A stretch of DNA of 64,000 nucleotides, taken from NCBI RefSeq assembly GCF_000020685.1, contig NC_012526.1:1652001-1716000 (forward strand). The letters run 5' to 3'. Every line of letters starts with the position of its first letter. Positions within the stretch are counted from its first letter, which is position 1. The position numbers were made by a program, and so were the translations under genes. The notes beneath the pieces were generated by a model. The model searched no databases. It was not told where the DNA came from and was given only the letters and a program-made list of their open reading frames with translations. Of the stretch, positions 1-12,397 are shown piece after piece. The DNA comes from Deinococcus deserti VCD115. Its GTDB lineage: Bacteria; Deinococcota; Deinococci; Deinococcales; Deinococcaceae.

Positions 1-41
1 CAATCAGGACGCGCGTCATGGACGCAGTCTACCAGTCTGCC

Positions 42-70
42 CGGACACGGCCGAATGCTTGCCGTACCCT
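42..70 (+). promoter_or_regulatory. nadB promoter, leaderless type
   Basis: A -35-like CGGACA (42-47) is followed after 17 nt by TACCCT (65-70), which lies 7 nt before a GTG at 78. Transcription would begin at or next to that GTG, giving a leaderless nadB mRNA. Confidence 0.55.
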
Positions 71-77
71 GCTGAAC

Positions 78-1619
78 GTGAAGGTTGTGGACACGGAACT
101 CCTGGTAATTGGCGGCGGCGTGGCCGGTGCGTATGCGGCCCTGACCGCCCGCACCTTCGGAGCAGATGTCGTGCTGGCCTGCAAGACACCGTTGACGGGC
201 GGCTCGACGCGCTGGGCGCAGGGGGGTATTGCGGCGCCCGCCGGGCCAGGAGATGAAGCAGCACACGGGGAGGACACCCTGCGCGCCGGGCGGGGCCTGT
301 GCGAGCCGGAAACAGTGGCCCGCTTTGTGGCCGAGGCCCGCGCGCACGTCGAGACGCTGCGCGATCTGGGTGTGGCCTTCTCCCCTATCCATACCCTGGA
401 AGGGGGGCACAGCTGCCCCCGTATCCGCCACACCGGTGACGCCACCGGCCATGCCATCAGCGAGGCTCTGGCCCGCGCACTGGAAGCCACCCAGGGGGCT
501 GGGCTCCGCCTGCTGGAAGGGGCTTTTGCCAGCAACCTGCGGCTGCACGCCGGCCAGGTGGTGGGCGCCGACCTGATCACGCCGCAGGGACCTGTGCACG
601 TGCGTGCCGGAGCGGTCCTGCTGGCGACCGGAGGCTTCGGGCAGCTGTTTCCCGTCACCACCGCTCCTCCTGAAGGCACCGGAGATGGCTTGGCGCTGGC
701 CTACCGGGCCGGGGCGGCGCTGCGCGACCTGGAATTCGTGCAGTTTCATCCGACTGCAGTAGTGATAGGGGGCAAGGCACATCTGGTGACGGAAGCCGCG
801 CGCGGAGAAGGAGGCGTGTTGCGCAATGCCCATGGTGAGCGCTTCATGACCCGTTACGATCCGCAACTGGAACTTGCCCCCCGCGACACGGTCGCCCGGG
901 CCATCGCCGCAGAAATTTCCCGGACTGGCCGGGTTGACCTGGACCTGCGCCACCTGGGAGAAGCCTTTGTGCACGCGCGTTTTCCAACCGTCAGCCAAAC
1001 GCTTGCTGGCCTGGGCCTGAATATGGGGCGCGATCTTATTGCGGTGCAGCCTGCGGTGCACTACACGATGGGCGGCGTACAGACTGACACTTACGGCCGC
1101 ACGACCATTCCTGGGCTCTACGCTGCGGGCGAGGTGGCCTCTTCCGGACTGCACGGCGCCAACCGGCTGGCCAGCAACAGCCTTTCGGAGGGTCTGGTGT
1201 TCGGAGCGCGGGCAGCGCGGGAAGCGCTGGCTGTAGGAAGCCTGCCGCTCCATGACGGGGAAGCTGTCCCAGCTCCCGGCGCGGACACGGCGGGTTTACC
1301 CGCCCTCCGTGCCCGGGTTGCTGGTGCGGCCGGTCTCCTTCGCAGTGGAGCCGGGTTGCGTGCGGTGCTGGATGCTCAGCCCCTCCCAGCCAGTCCCACC
1401 TTGTCCCGCGCAGCGCTGGAAGCTGCAAACCTCGAGCTGCTGGCCGGACTGCTGATCCGCGCCGCCCTGTCGCGCGAGGAGTCAAGAGGGGGTCATGCCC
1501 GGCAGGACTTTCCATGTGAGGCGCCCCAGGCCGTTCATACAGTCCAGACATACGAAGGCACGGTAGCCACACTTACGGCTGTTCCAGTACGGCAGAGCGT
1601 GCTAAGGTTCAGCGCGTGA
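78..1619 (+). CDS. nadB: L-aspartate oxidase NadB
   Basis: Flavoenzyme that oxidises L-aspartate to iminoaspartate, the first step of de novo NAD synthesis in the cytosol. The N-terminus carries the FAD dinucleotide motif (VIGGGVAGAY), followed by TRWAQGGIAA, HTGDATGHAI, EFVQFHPTA and the late block HYTMGGVQTDTYGR with GLHGANRLASNSL, all typical of NadB and the fumarate reductase flavoprotein family. The GTG at 78 gives 513 residues and puts the FAD motif close to the N-terminus, as in the family. An ATG at 18 with an AGGA before it would add 20 non-conserved residues. First gene of nadB-nadC-nadA, 31 nt before nadC. Identity is very secure; the start is less so. Confidence 0.95.
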   Translation: MKVVDTELLVIGGGVAGAYAALTARTFGADVVLACKTPLTGGSTRWAQGGIAAPAGPGDEAAHGEDTLRAGRGLCEPETVARFVAEARAHVETLRDLGVAFSPIHTLEGGHSCPRIRHTGDATGHAISEALARALEATQGAGLRLLEGAFASNLRLHAGQVVGADLITPQGPVHVRAGAVLLATGGFGQLFPVTTAPPEGTGDGLALAYRAGAALRDLEFVQFHPTAVVIGGKAHLVTEAARGEGGVLRNAHGERFMTRYDPQLELAPRDTVARAIAAEISRTGRVDLDLRHLGEAFVHARFPTVSQTLAGLGLNMGRDLIAVQPAVHYTMGGVQTDTYGRTTIPGLYAAGEVASSGLHGANRLASNSLSEGLVFGARAAREALAVGSLPLHDGEAVPAPGADTAGLPALRARVAGAAGLLRSGAGLRAVLDAQPLPASPTLSRAALEAANLELLAGLLIRAALSREESRGGHARQDFPCEAPQAVHTVQTYEGTVATLTAVPVRQSVLRFSA

Positions 1620-1650
1620 TTTCTCTCACAATACGATCTTGGAGACTGTC

Positions 1651-2498
<848 letters not shown>

Positions 2499-2502
<4 letters not shown>

Positions 2503-3500
2503 CCGACCGTCCCGTCACTCCCGTCATCCCCCGCCCCCAGACGCCGCACCGTGATCTGCTGCAACTGGAGGTGCTGCCGGACGAGGCCCAGATGCGGGCT
2601 GACATCGAGCAGCTGCGCCAGGAGAAAAACGCTGTCATTCTGGCGCACAACTATCAGCGCCCGGAAGTCCAGGTCATCGCGGATTTTGTAGGTGACTCGC
2701 TGGGCCTGTCGCGGCAGGCTGCCCGGACAGACGCCGAAGTTATCGTGTTTGCCGGGGTGCACTTCATGGCCGAAACCGCAGCGATTCTCAACCCGCACAA
2801 AACCGTGCTGCTGCCTGACCTGCGCGCCGGCTGTTCGCTGGCCGATACCGTCACGGCGCAGGGCGTCCGCGACTGGAAGGCATCGAACCCAGGCGGTCTG
2901 GTCGTGACGTACGTGAATACCACAGCGGACGTCAAGGCCGAGTCGGATTACTGCTGCACCAGCGGCAACGCTGTGCAGGTCGTGCAGAGCCTGCCTCAGG
3001 ACGTACCTGTCCTGTTTGCACCCGACCGCTTCCTGGCGGCCCATGTTATCCGCGAGACGGGGCGGGCCATGGACGTCTGGGACGGAGCGTGTCATGTTCA
3101 CGAGGCCATCCGCCCCGAGGACGTGCAGAGCCAGCAGGCGGCTTACCCAGACGCCGAGCTGCTGATTCACCCGGAGTGCGGCTGCTCCAGCCGTATTCTG
3201 TCGGCCATTCCTGAACTGCAGCTGTATTCCACCGAGGGCATGATCCACCGGGCGCAGGCCAGCGCCGCGCAGGAATTCATCGTGGTCACTGAAACTGGCA
3301 TGGTAACCCGCTTGCAGCACGACGTGCCCGGCAAGACCTTTATTCCGGTCAGCCGCACGGCCTGCTGCGAGTACATGAAGATGATCACGCTGGGCAACAT
3401 CCTGGAGAGCCTGCAAAACCTTCAGCCGCGCGTGACGGTTCCTGAGGAGATCCGCACGCGGGCGCTGCTGCCCATCGAGCGCATGCTGGCGATTGGTTGA
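2499..3500 (+). CDS. nadA: Quinolinate synthase NadA
   Basis: Condenses iminoaspartate (from NadB) with dihydroxyacetone phosphate to quinolinate, using an oxygen-sensitive [4Fe-4S] cluster. 333 residues. Visible blocks: ILAHNYQRPEVQ, GDSLGLSRQA, FAGVHFMAETA, LLPDLRAGCSLAD, TYVNTTADVKAESDYCCTS, HPECGCSSRI and TACCEYMKMITLGNI. By alignment from memory to E. coli NadA, the three cluster ligands should be Cys112 (AGCS), Cys198 (DGACHVH) and Cys290 (CCEYM). Last gene of the operon, with nadB and nadC completing quinolinate formation and use. It ends just before a shared terminator with icd. Confidence 0.96.
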
Positions 3501-3513
3501 AGAAGGCAACAGG

Positions 3514-3545
3514 AAAGGGCGGAAGGAACTGACCTTCCGCCCTTT
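3514..3545. terminator. Bidirectional terminator between nadA and icd
   Basis: A perfect 13-bp inverted repeat (AAAGGGCGGAAGG at 3514-3526 and its complement at 3533-3545) encloses a 6-nt loop. The A-rich and T-rich ends let it work on both strands for the convergent genes. Confidence 0.85.
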
Positions 3546-3556
3546 GACCTGCCGGA

Positions 3557-4807
<1,251 letters not shown>

Positions 4808-5043
4808 GACCTGACCACTTTACTCCCAGGGAACGGTCAGGTGGCTTTGTGTAGGTGTTACCCGAATGGTGTACACGCAGTCCAAAAATTTTGAGCTGTC
4901 TGTGAGCTCCATCGGTAAACCACCTTAAACATATGACCTGCAAACTTACAGGCGCTTGAATCCCCTGCTCATCTGCCCAGCCGTCGCAAGGAGCGATGTT
5001 AAAGGAGTCCCCTTTGGACAATTCAATCAGCAGGAGGTCCACT

Positions 5044-5277
5044 ATGTCCGATAAGTCAACCGCGGAAAATATGCTCGATGCGGCCGCAGCCAAGGTAAAT
5101 GAGACGGCAGACCGGGCCCGCGAGGCCGGGCACAATGTGGCCCATGCCGTGACCGGAGACGCACATCACAAGGCTGAAGCGCTGGAGGACCGGGGCAAGG
5201 CCGAGTTGCATAACCGCGAGGCAAATGCCGAGTTTCACGAAGGCAAACACGAAGCCACGGACGGTGACGGTCACTAA
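5044..5277 (+). CDS. Small hydrophilic stress-type protein A
   Basis: 77 residues, very hydrophilic, rich in Ala, Glu, His, Lys and Asp, without Cys or hydrophobic stretches; it should be largely helical or disordered in solution. The stretch KVNETADRAREAGH recurs as [14 protein letters not shown] in the gene at 30155, and both share KAELH near the C-terminus, so the two are paralogues. A strong AGGAGG (5032-5037) lies 6 nt before the ATG at 5044; a longer reading from 4996 lacks such a site. Monocistronic, with its own terminator. I infer a LEA-like or CsbD-like protective role from composition only; no catalytic motif is visible. Confidence 0.75.
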   Translation: MSDKSTAENMLDAAAAKVNETADRAREAGHNVAHAVTGDAHHKAEALEDRGKAELHNREANAEFHEGKHEATDGDGH

Positions 5278-5295
5278 GTCCCGCCCATTGTGGTG

Positions 5296-5321
5296 AACCT
5301 CCCCTGAGCGGGAGGTTTTTT
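5296..5321 (+). terminator. Intrinsic terminator of small protein A
   Basis: An 8-bp stem (AACCTCCC 5296-5303 with GGGAGGTT 5310-5317) and 6-nt loop are followed by a run of T to 5321: a classical rho-independent terminator. Confidence 0.9.
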
Positions 5322-5345
5322 CATGCCAGAAGCGTGAACATTGCG

Positions 5346-5351
5346 TAAACT
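5346..5351 (+). promoter_or_regulatory. -10 box of the sugar-permease operon
   Basis: TAAACT ends 7 nt before the ATG at 5359. No Shine-Dalgarno sequence precedes that ATG, so a leaderless transcript is likely. Confidence 0.5.
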
Positions 5352-5358
5352 TGCGCGC

Positions 5359-6294
5359 ATGACCACAACTCCCCGGCGTGTCTCACGCCGTGAACAGCAG
5401 CGTCAGGGCGGCACCGGTGCGAAGGTAACCATTCGCACAACCCTGATCGCCTATGCGTTCATGCTGCCGTTTCTGGCCCTGCTGGTGCTGTATCACACCT
5501 GGCCGGTGTTTTTCGGCACGTACCTGGCGTTTACGAAATACAACATCATCAGTCCGCCCCAGTGGGTAGGCCTGGAGAACTTCCAGACGCTGCTGAAAGA
5601 CGAACAGTTCTGGTCGGGGCTGCGCAACAGCCTGAAATACATCCTGGTAGTGCCGGTGATTCAGATTCTGAGCATCCTTCTAGCACTGCTGGTCAACCGG
5701 CCGCTGAAAGGCATTGGGTTTTTCCGCACGGCCTACTACGTGCCGGTCGTCACCAGTTTCGCGGTGGTCGGACTGATCTGGACCTGGATGTACCAGCAGG
5801 GCGGGCCGGTCAACGCCGTTCTGATGACCCTGGGACTGATGAATGAGGACCGCAGCCTGCTGAACAACCCAGCCACTGCCCTGACAGCCGTGATGTTCGT
5901 GACGCTGTGGAAGGGAGTCGGGTACTACATGGTGCTGTACCTGGCTGGCCTGCAGAGTATTGCGCCGGAGCTGGAAGAAGCGGCCATGATCGACGGCGCC
6001 ACCAGAATGCAGGTGTTCTGGAACATTACCCTGCCGGGGCTGCGGCCCACCATCCTGGTATGCAGCCTGCTCTCCACCATCAGTGCCATCAAGGTCTTTG
6101 AGGAAATTTACGTGATGACCCAGGGTGGTCCGGCGGGCAGCACCTACTCGGCGCTGTTCTTCACATATTCGCGGGCCTTCGTGGACTTCCAGTACGGTCT
6201 GGCCGCCGCCGCAGGGCTAATTATCGCCGTGATCAGCATTATTTTCGGGCTGATCAACTTCAAGCTCACCCGTGGAGGCAAGACCGATGCCTGA
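5359..6294 (+). CDS. ABC sugar transporter permease, MalF/UgpA type
   Basis: Inner-membrane permease of a carbohydrate uptake ABC transporter (CUT1 family). 311 residues with six predicted membrane segments. The cytoplasmic EAA loop that docks on the ATPase is clear: EEAAMIDGATRMQVFWNI followed by TLPGLRP. ATG 5359 follows a TAAACT box by 7 nt; a TTG 18 nt upstream is in frame but less likely. It overlaps the second permease by 8 nt. Unusually, neither a solute-binding protein nor an ATPase gene is adjacent. The binding protein must lie elsewhere, and a shared MsmX/MalK-type ATPase is the likely energiser. The substrate cannot be told from the permease alone. Confidence 0.92.
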   Translation: MTTTPRRVSRREQQRQGGTGAKVTIRTTLIAYAFMLPFLALLVLYHTWPVFFGTYLAFTKYNIISPPQWVGLENFQTLLKDEQFWSGLRNSLKYILVVPVIQILSILLALLVNRPLKGIGFFRTAYYVPVVTSFAVVGLIWTWMYQQGGPVNAVLMTLGLMNEDRSLLNNPATALTAVMFVTLWKGVGYYMVLYLAGLQSIAPELEEAAMIDGATRMQVFWNITLPGLRPTILVCSLLSTISAIKVFEEIYVMTQGGPAGSTYSALFFTYSRAFVDFQYGLAAAAGLIIAVISIIFGLINFKLTRGGKTDA

Positions 6295-7228
6295 GATGAC
6301 CGTCACCCAAGCATCCACCCACGAAAGCGCCATGCTGGAGCATGCGCGGGTCGCCGCAGCGCTCAAGGCGCGCCGGCAACGGAACACCCGGCTGACCAAC
6401 GTGGTCGCCTACAGCGTCCTAATCGTGATCGCGCTGATTATGCTCTATCCGTTCTACTGGACGCTGATTACCTCGTTTGAACCCACCGGCAACATCTATG
6501 AGGCCAAGCTGCTGCCCAAAGGCTTCAGCCTGCGCAACTACGCCGAGATCTTCTCGGGCACGACCGTGCCGTTCTGGCGCCTGATCGTCAACAGTCTGGT
6601 GATCTGCACGCTTGGCGTCACACTGACCGTCACACTGGCCGCGCTGGCCGCCTACCCGCTGTCCAAGATGCACTTCCCCGGCCGGGATCTGATTTTCTAC
6701 GCAATCCTGGTGCTGATGGTCCTGCCCAACGAGTCCGGGCTGATCGTCAACTACATCACGACCATCAAACTGGGGCTGCTGCAACAGACCAACCCGGTGG
6801 TGGACGCCATCCGCCAGTACATGGCGGTGGTGCTGCCGGGACTGGCCAGCATCGTGGGGCTGTTTCTCCTGCGGCAGGCCTACCTGAGCGTGCCGCAGGA
6901 ACTGATCGAGGCCGCGCGTATTGACGGCGCCCCCGAACTGACCATCTGGAGGCGGGTGCTGCTGCCGCTGGCGCTGCCCACCATTGTGGCGTTCTCGATC
7001 CTCGAATTCGTCGCGTACTGGAACAGCTTTCTCTGGGCGCGCATCATGCTTCCCGACAAGAACATGATGCCGCTGTCGGCCGGGCTGCTGGAACTGTCGG
7101 GGACCTTTTCCACCAACAGCCGCGCGGTCATGGCCGGCGCGGTGATCACAATCATCCCGATCCTGATCGTATTCATGCTGGGCCAGAAGTACTTTATGAA
7201 GGGCCTGGAAGGCGCGGTCAAAGGCTGA
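6287..7228 (+). CDS. ABC sugar transporter permease, MalG/UgpE type
   Basis: Second permease of the CUT1 heterodimer, 313 residues, with an N-terminal membrane segment (about residues 40-60) and five more downstream. EAA motif: EAARIDGAPELTIWRRV followed by LLPLALP. GGAGG at 6274-6278 lies 8 nt before ATG 6287, inside the end of the first permease gene. The TGA stop overlaps the ATG of the next gene by one base (TGATG), which ties the transporter to the metabolic genes that follow in a single operon. Confidence 0.93.
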   Translation: MPEMTVTQASTHESAMLEHARVAAALKARRQRNTRLTNVVAYSVLIVIALIMLYPFYWTLITSFEPTGNIYEAKLLPKGFSLRNYAEIFSGTTVPFWRLIVNSLVICTLGVTLTVTLAALAAYPLSKMHFPGRDLIFYAILVLMVLPNESGLIVNYITTIKLGLLQQTNPVVDAIRQYMAVVLPGLASIVGLFLLRQAYLSVPQELIEAARIDGAPELTIWRRVLLPLALPTIVAFSILEFVAYWNSFLWARIMLPDKNMMPLSAGLLELSGTFSTNSRAVMAGAVITIIPILIVFMLGQKYFMKGLEGAVKG

Positions 7229-7631
7229 TGTTCCGCAGAAAACAGACGTTTTATGTCAACGCGCGGGCCATCATCGAGGGAGAGGCAAAAAAGCTGAGGT
7301 TCCCGGGCAGACACCCCAAAGCGTTCGACAGCATTCCCGGTGACCTGCGGCGCGAAGTCTACGAAGAGACCGGCCTGACGGTCACCCGCTTTCTGAGCCC
7401 CGTGAACGAAACGCGAGGCAGCACACCGGAAGGCGACGTCGGATGCCTGCACTCCTCTTTCGTGTATCAGACGCTTTGGGGCCGGATTGACGGCATCGGT
7501 TCTTTCCGCGTGCATGCCGAGCGGCACAAATGGATTGGTCTTCGCCAGCGTTTTGAGCAGCGACCGGATTACTTCAGCGGGCGCATGCATGAAACGATGA
7601 CACATGACTCGCGCCTCCAGGAAGTCAGGAT

Positions 7632-7635
<4 letters not shown>
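7228..7635 (+). CDS. NUDIX-related protein, short and degenerate
   Basis: 135 residues. LRREVYEETGLTV is the second half of a NUDIX box and keeps its metal-binding glutamates. The first half is abnormal: in FPGRHPKAFDSIPG the expected second Gly of PGG is Arg and the conserved Glu is Asp. The segment before it (IIEGEAKKLRFPG) lacks the strand and basic loop normally found there, as if a short stretch had been deleted. Codon use is poorer than in the neighbours (AGA, AAA, AGG). The reading frame is nonetheless open and coupled on both sides (TGATG before, ATGA after). It is either a diverged hydrolase or a decaying gene kept for coupling. Confidence 0.6.
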
Positions 7636-9001
<1,366 letters not shown>

Positions 9002-9005
<4 letters not shown>

Positions 9006-9772
9006 CGCGCATCTTCAATCCGGCCGATCCGCACGCCACACCCATGGTCAACGGCGTACCCTACCGGATCGTCCGCCGCGTGCTTGGAGGGGTGCCGTGC
9101 CTGCTGGAGTTGCCGCCGGAAGGCGGTCCAGTCCGGGCGGTGTGTCTGGTGTTCCACGGGGCCTGGGCCGCCAAGGAAGGCAAACTGGGCGTGTACTCGA
9201 TGCTGGCGGCACAGGGCGTCGCGGTCGTCATCCCGGACGCGCCGCTGCACGGTGAACGTGAGGCGGACACCCCGGCTGGCCTGAACGCCCGCGAATACGT
9301 ATGGGAGAGCGTGAGGCGCAGTGTGGCCGAAGTCCCGGCCTTGCTGCAGGCCCTGGACGATACCTTCGGTGTTCTGCCGCTGTGGGTCACAGGCAGCAGC
9401 ATGGGCGGATACGTCACCCTGGCTCTTCTTCAGTCACAGTCCCGTGTGCAGCGGGCCGCCGCGCTGATCACCTCGGGGGTGTGGCATGAGCCTCAGGTGC
9501 GTACTCCAGAACTTCATGCCTTTCTGGATCAGTACCGGCCCCTGACCAATGCCGGAGCCTGTTCGCCGACGCCACTGCTGCTGGCCAGTGGGGAGGTGGA
9601 CCCGGCCTTTCCACTGGACCGTCACCATGTGCCCACCGCCGACGCCATGCGCAGGGCCTACGCCGCAGCTGGAGCCCCCACCCACTTTCAGGAAGCCGTC
9701 TTCCCCGGCGTGGGCCACTACACCAGTCAGCGCATGAGGGACCTGACCGTGCGCTTCCTGCTGGCAGAATGA
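9002..9772 (+). CDS. Alpha/beta-hydrolase (serine esterase-like)
   Basis: 256 residues, cytoplasmic (no signal peptide). Nucleophile elbow GSSMGG puts Ser133 as the catalytic serine; GEVDPAFPL (Asp200) and GVGHYTS (His239) complete a normal triad, and VFHGAW supplies the oxyanion-hole HG motif. The enzyme probably cleaves an ester of a sugar or sugar-derived acid brought in by the transporter, inferred only from neighbours. GTG 9002 overlaps the preceding TGA (GTGA); the DUF4127 gene follows after 4 nt. Confidence 0.85.
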
Positions 9773-9776
9773 CGCG

Positions 9777-11351
9777 GTGACGGATCAGCGCGCCGACCAC
9801 CCCTCTGACACACCTCATATTCTTCTGGTGCCGCCTGACACCCGGCCTCCAACTCTGGATCTGCCGGCAGGATTGGGGCGCATGGTCGGCGCACGGGTCA
9901 ACGTGCCTCCCGCTGAGGCCCTGCCGAACTTCTTTTCTCCTGGAGACACCACGGCCCTGCACAGGTGGGTGCTTCAGCAGGCACCGAGGGCAGATGCGCT
10001 GGTCATCTGCCTGGAAACTCTCTGCCTGGGCGGCATGATTCCGGCCCGGCGGGTACCTGACACCCTGGACGCGGCCATGGAACGGCTGGAGACGCTTCGG
10101 GAGATCAAACGGCTGAACGCTGGATTACGCATCTACGCTTTCGGCGTGGTTGTGCGGGTGGCCCACGACAACGATCCGCACGAGGAAAAGCCCTACTACG
10201 GCGAATGGGGCCGCGAACTGCGCGCCTACAGCACGGCGTTTGACCGTCATGCGCGGCACGGCGAGCCTGAACGTGCGGCCCTGGTGCAGGCACGCGCTGC
10301 GGTCCCGTCCGATGTCCTTGAAGACTGGCTGGCAACCCGGGAGCGTAACCGCGCCCTGCATCTGGCGGCCATGGACCTGCTGCACGCAGGGGTTCTGGAG
10401 CATCTGTGCCTGACGCTCGACGACACCAGTGAATACGGTCTGGCCGCGTTCGATCGCCGCCTGCTCGAAGCGCGCGCCGACGAACTGATGCTGTGGGAAC
10501 GCTTCGATACCTACCCTGGTGCCGACGAGGTGCCCTGCGCCCTGATGACACGTGCCCTACGGCATGGGCGCCCGCCGGCACAGGCCTGGGTCCGATACAG
10601 CGGGACCCTGGGGGCTGCCACCGGAATGATCTACGAGGACCGGCCCGCGGGCGAACTGGTACAGGCCCACCTGCGGGCTGCGGGGTGCGTTCTGGCCGAA
10701 AGCCCTCAGGAGGCTGACTTCGTGCTGGCTGTCAATACGCCGGGACGGCGGCAGGCCAACCTGCAGCCGGACCTGGCCACGGTGGATACACCCGACCGAC
10801 ATCTTCCAGCTTTTGTAGATGAGCTGAGGTCAGACCTGCACAAAGGGCGCCCGGTGAGCCTGGCCGACATTGCCTATCCCAACGGCGCTGAGCGCCGGCT
10901 GTGGACCCTGCTTCACGGGGCGCCGCTGTCACAGCTGGCCGGGTACAGTGCGTGGAATACGGCCGGGAACACCCTGGGCTCAGCGGTCGCCTTCGGAGCG
11001 CTGGCTCCACTGGTTCAGGACCGCGCCGCACAGATAGAAATGGTCTTCACCCGCATGGTGGACGACTCGCTGTATCAGGCCTGGACCCGCCCCGAAGTCC
11101 GCGCGGCGCTATCCTCTCCCAGTCCCTTTGATCTGGGCGGGCAGCGGGCTGAAGCGGAAGCTGCCCTGCAGCGCATCATCACACCCCGTATCCATGCTCT
11201 CTGGAACACCCACTTTGCTGGCACAGGTCTGTCGCTGCACCTGGGTGAAGCCCACCTGGCCTGGCCACGGCTGTTCACCGGGGTCTTCCCTCTGCGCGTT
11301 GCGCACGCATCCGGTCCACTCTCCCCTGCGGCAACCGCAGGCGAGCAGTAA
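9777..11351 (+). CDS. DUF4127 family protein
   Basis: 524 residues of a family without a known biochemical function. Family hallmarks seen: an N-terminal LLVPPDTRP (about 16-24), ALVICLETLCLGGMIPARR, RVAHDNDPHEEKPYY, LCLTLDDTSEYG, PGADEVPCALMTRAL and AGYSAWNTAGNTLGSAVA. The conserved Asp, His and Glu in these blocks suggest a metal-dependent active site, which is inference. Begins with GTG 9777, 4 nt after the hydrolase. Lying between an esterase and a ROK kinase, in an operon with sugar permeases, it is the most likely carrier of the module's unique reaction, for example cleavage of an unusual glycoside or amino sugar. Confidence 0.8.
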   Translation: MTDQRADHPSDTPHILLVPPDTRPPTLDLPAGLGRMVGARVNVPPAEALPNFFSPGDTTALHRWVLQQAPRADALVICLETLCLGGMIPARRVPDTLDAAMERLETLREIKRLNAGLRIYAFGVVVRVAHDNDPHEEKPYYGEWGRELRAYSTAFDRHARHGEPERAALVQARAAVPSDVLEDWLATRERNRALHLAAMDLLHAGVLEHLCLTLDDTSEYGLAAFDRRLLEARADELMLWERFDTYPGADEVPCALMTRALRHGRPPAQAWVRYSGTLGAATGMIYEDRPAGELVQAHLRAAGCVLAESPQEADFVLAVNTPGRRQANLQPDLATVDTPDRHLPAFVDELRSDLHKGRPVSLADIAYPNGAERRLWTLLHGAPLSQLAGYSAWNTAGNTLGSAVAFGALAPLVQDRAAQIEMVFTRMVDDSLYQAWTRPEVRAALSSPSPFDLGGQRAEAEAALQRIITPRIHALWNTHFAGTGLSLHLGEAHLAWPRLFTGVFPLRVAHASGPLSPAATAGEQ

Positions 11352-11361
11352 CAATAAGCTC

Positions 11362-12276
11362 ATGAATTCCGGTGACGCTTTCCCATCTCCACTGCTGGCC
11401 CTGGACATCGGCGGCACTTCCATTCGTGCAGCGCTGGTTCAGGGCAGCCAGGTCCTGGAACGGCAGGAATCCGCCACGCCCAAACCAGCCACACCGGACG
11501 CCGTCATAGCCGCAGCCCTGGAGCTGGCGCTGCCTCTGTCCAGCCACGCACGAGCGGTCGGCGTGGCCTGCGCTGGAGCCGTGGCCCGTGGTCGCGTGAC
11601 GGCCACTGCGGCCCATACCTTTCCAGGCTGGACCGACATTCCCCTGGCTGATGAGCTGGCCCGGAAGCTCGGGCTCCCCTGCGCCGCCCTCAACGACGCC
11701 CGGGCCGCCGCCTGGGGCGAGTACGTGGCTGGAGCAGGCCAGGGCAGCACCGAGTTCATGTTTGTCACAGTCAGTACGGGGGTGGGAGCCGGGCTGATTC
11801 TGGGCGGGCAGCTCCATCTGGCAGCAAACGGACTGGACGCCGAGATCGGCTTTGTGAGTGTGCCTGCCCAGTGGGGGCCCGGCGTCAACATTCCGCCGCT
11901 GGGACATCTTGGTCCCCTCGAATTTGAAACCAGCGGTACAGCACTCGGCGCGCGGGCACAGGTGTTGGGATTTTCCAGCGCCCGGGCCCTGTGTGACGCC
12001 GCCGAAGCAGGAGATCCCCGTGCCGAGGCCGAATACCAGCGTTCAGCCGCTCTCCTGGCCTGGAAACTCGCGGATGTGGCCGCTCTGCTGGGAATTACCC
12101 GGGTTGCACTGGGTGGCAGCGTAGGTCTGCGCTCCGGCTACCTGGACCGGGTTCGCGCCAGCCTGAGCCACTTTCCGGAGCGGTATCAGCCGGAAGTGGT
12201 GCATGCCCGGCAGGGGGCGGACGCCGGGCTCCTGGGCGCAGCGCTGTGGGCCGGACAGACAGGCTTGCAATTGTAA
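11362..12276 (+). CDS. ROK-family sugar kinase lacking the zinc site
   Basis: 304 residues. ATP site LALDIGGTSIRAAL (about 12-25) and the catalytic block NDARAAAWGE (111-120, normally NDANAAALGE) followed by VSTGVGAGLIL identify the ROK fold; likely substrate is a hexose or N-acetylhexosamine. Two features are unusual. The zinc-binding CxCGxxGCxE motif is absent (the region reads HLGPLEFETSGTALG), and the partner His of the usual GEIGH motif is Phe in DAEIGFVSV. Start ATG 11362 comes 10 nt after the DUF4127 stop. Last gene of the sugar module; it probably phosphorylates the sugar released upstream. Confidence 0.82.
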   Translation: MNSGDAFPSPLLALDIGGTSIRAALVQGSQVLERQESATPKPATPDAVIAAALELALPLSSHARAVGVACAGAVARGRVTATAAHTFPGWTDIPLADELARKLGLPCAALNDARAAAWGEYVAGAGQGSTEFMFVTVSTGVGAGLILGGQLHLAANGLDAEIGFVSVPAQWGPGVNIPPLGHLGPLEFETSGTALGARAQVLGFSSARALCDAAEAGDPRAEAEYQRSAALLAWKLADVAALLGITRVALGGSVGLRSGYLDRVRASLSHFPERYQPEVVHARQGADAGLLGAALWAGQTGLQL

Positions 12277-12335
12277 AGTGAAGACCAGATCCCGCCCTGT
12301 TGCCGCCACCTGTTTGAGGGAACTTTTGATCGTCT

Positions 12336-12358
12336 GACAGCGTGTTTACGCCGCTGTC
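12336..12358 (+). other. Hairpin in the leader of the aldehyde dehydrogenase gene
   Basis: GACAGCG (12336-12342) and CGCTGTC (12352-12358) form a 7-bp stem with a 9-nt loop. No T-run follows, so it may be an operator or mRNA structure rather than a terminator. Confidence 0.35.
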
Positions 12359-12397
12359 GCGGGCGTGTTAGCCTCCCCATACCTGTAAGGAGGCAAC

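Noticed and set aside
18..77. ATG start for nadB at 18
   Set aside because: An AGGA lies before it, but the 20 extra residues are not family-like. The GTG at 78 has a -35/-10 pair with ideal spacing and gives the normal N-terminus. Kept only as an alternative.
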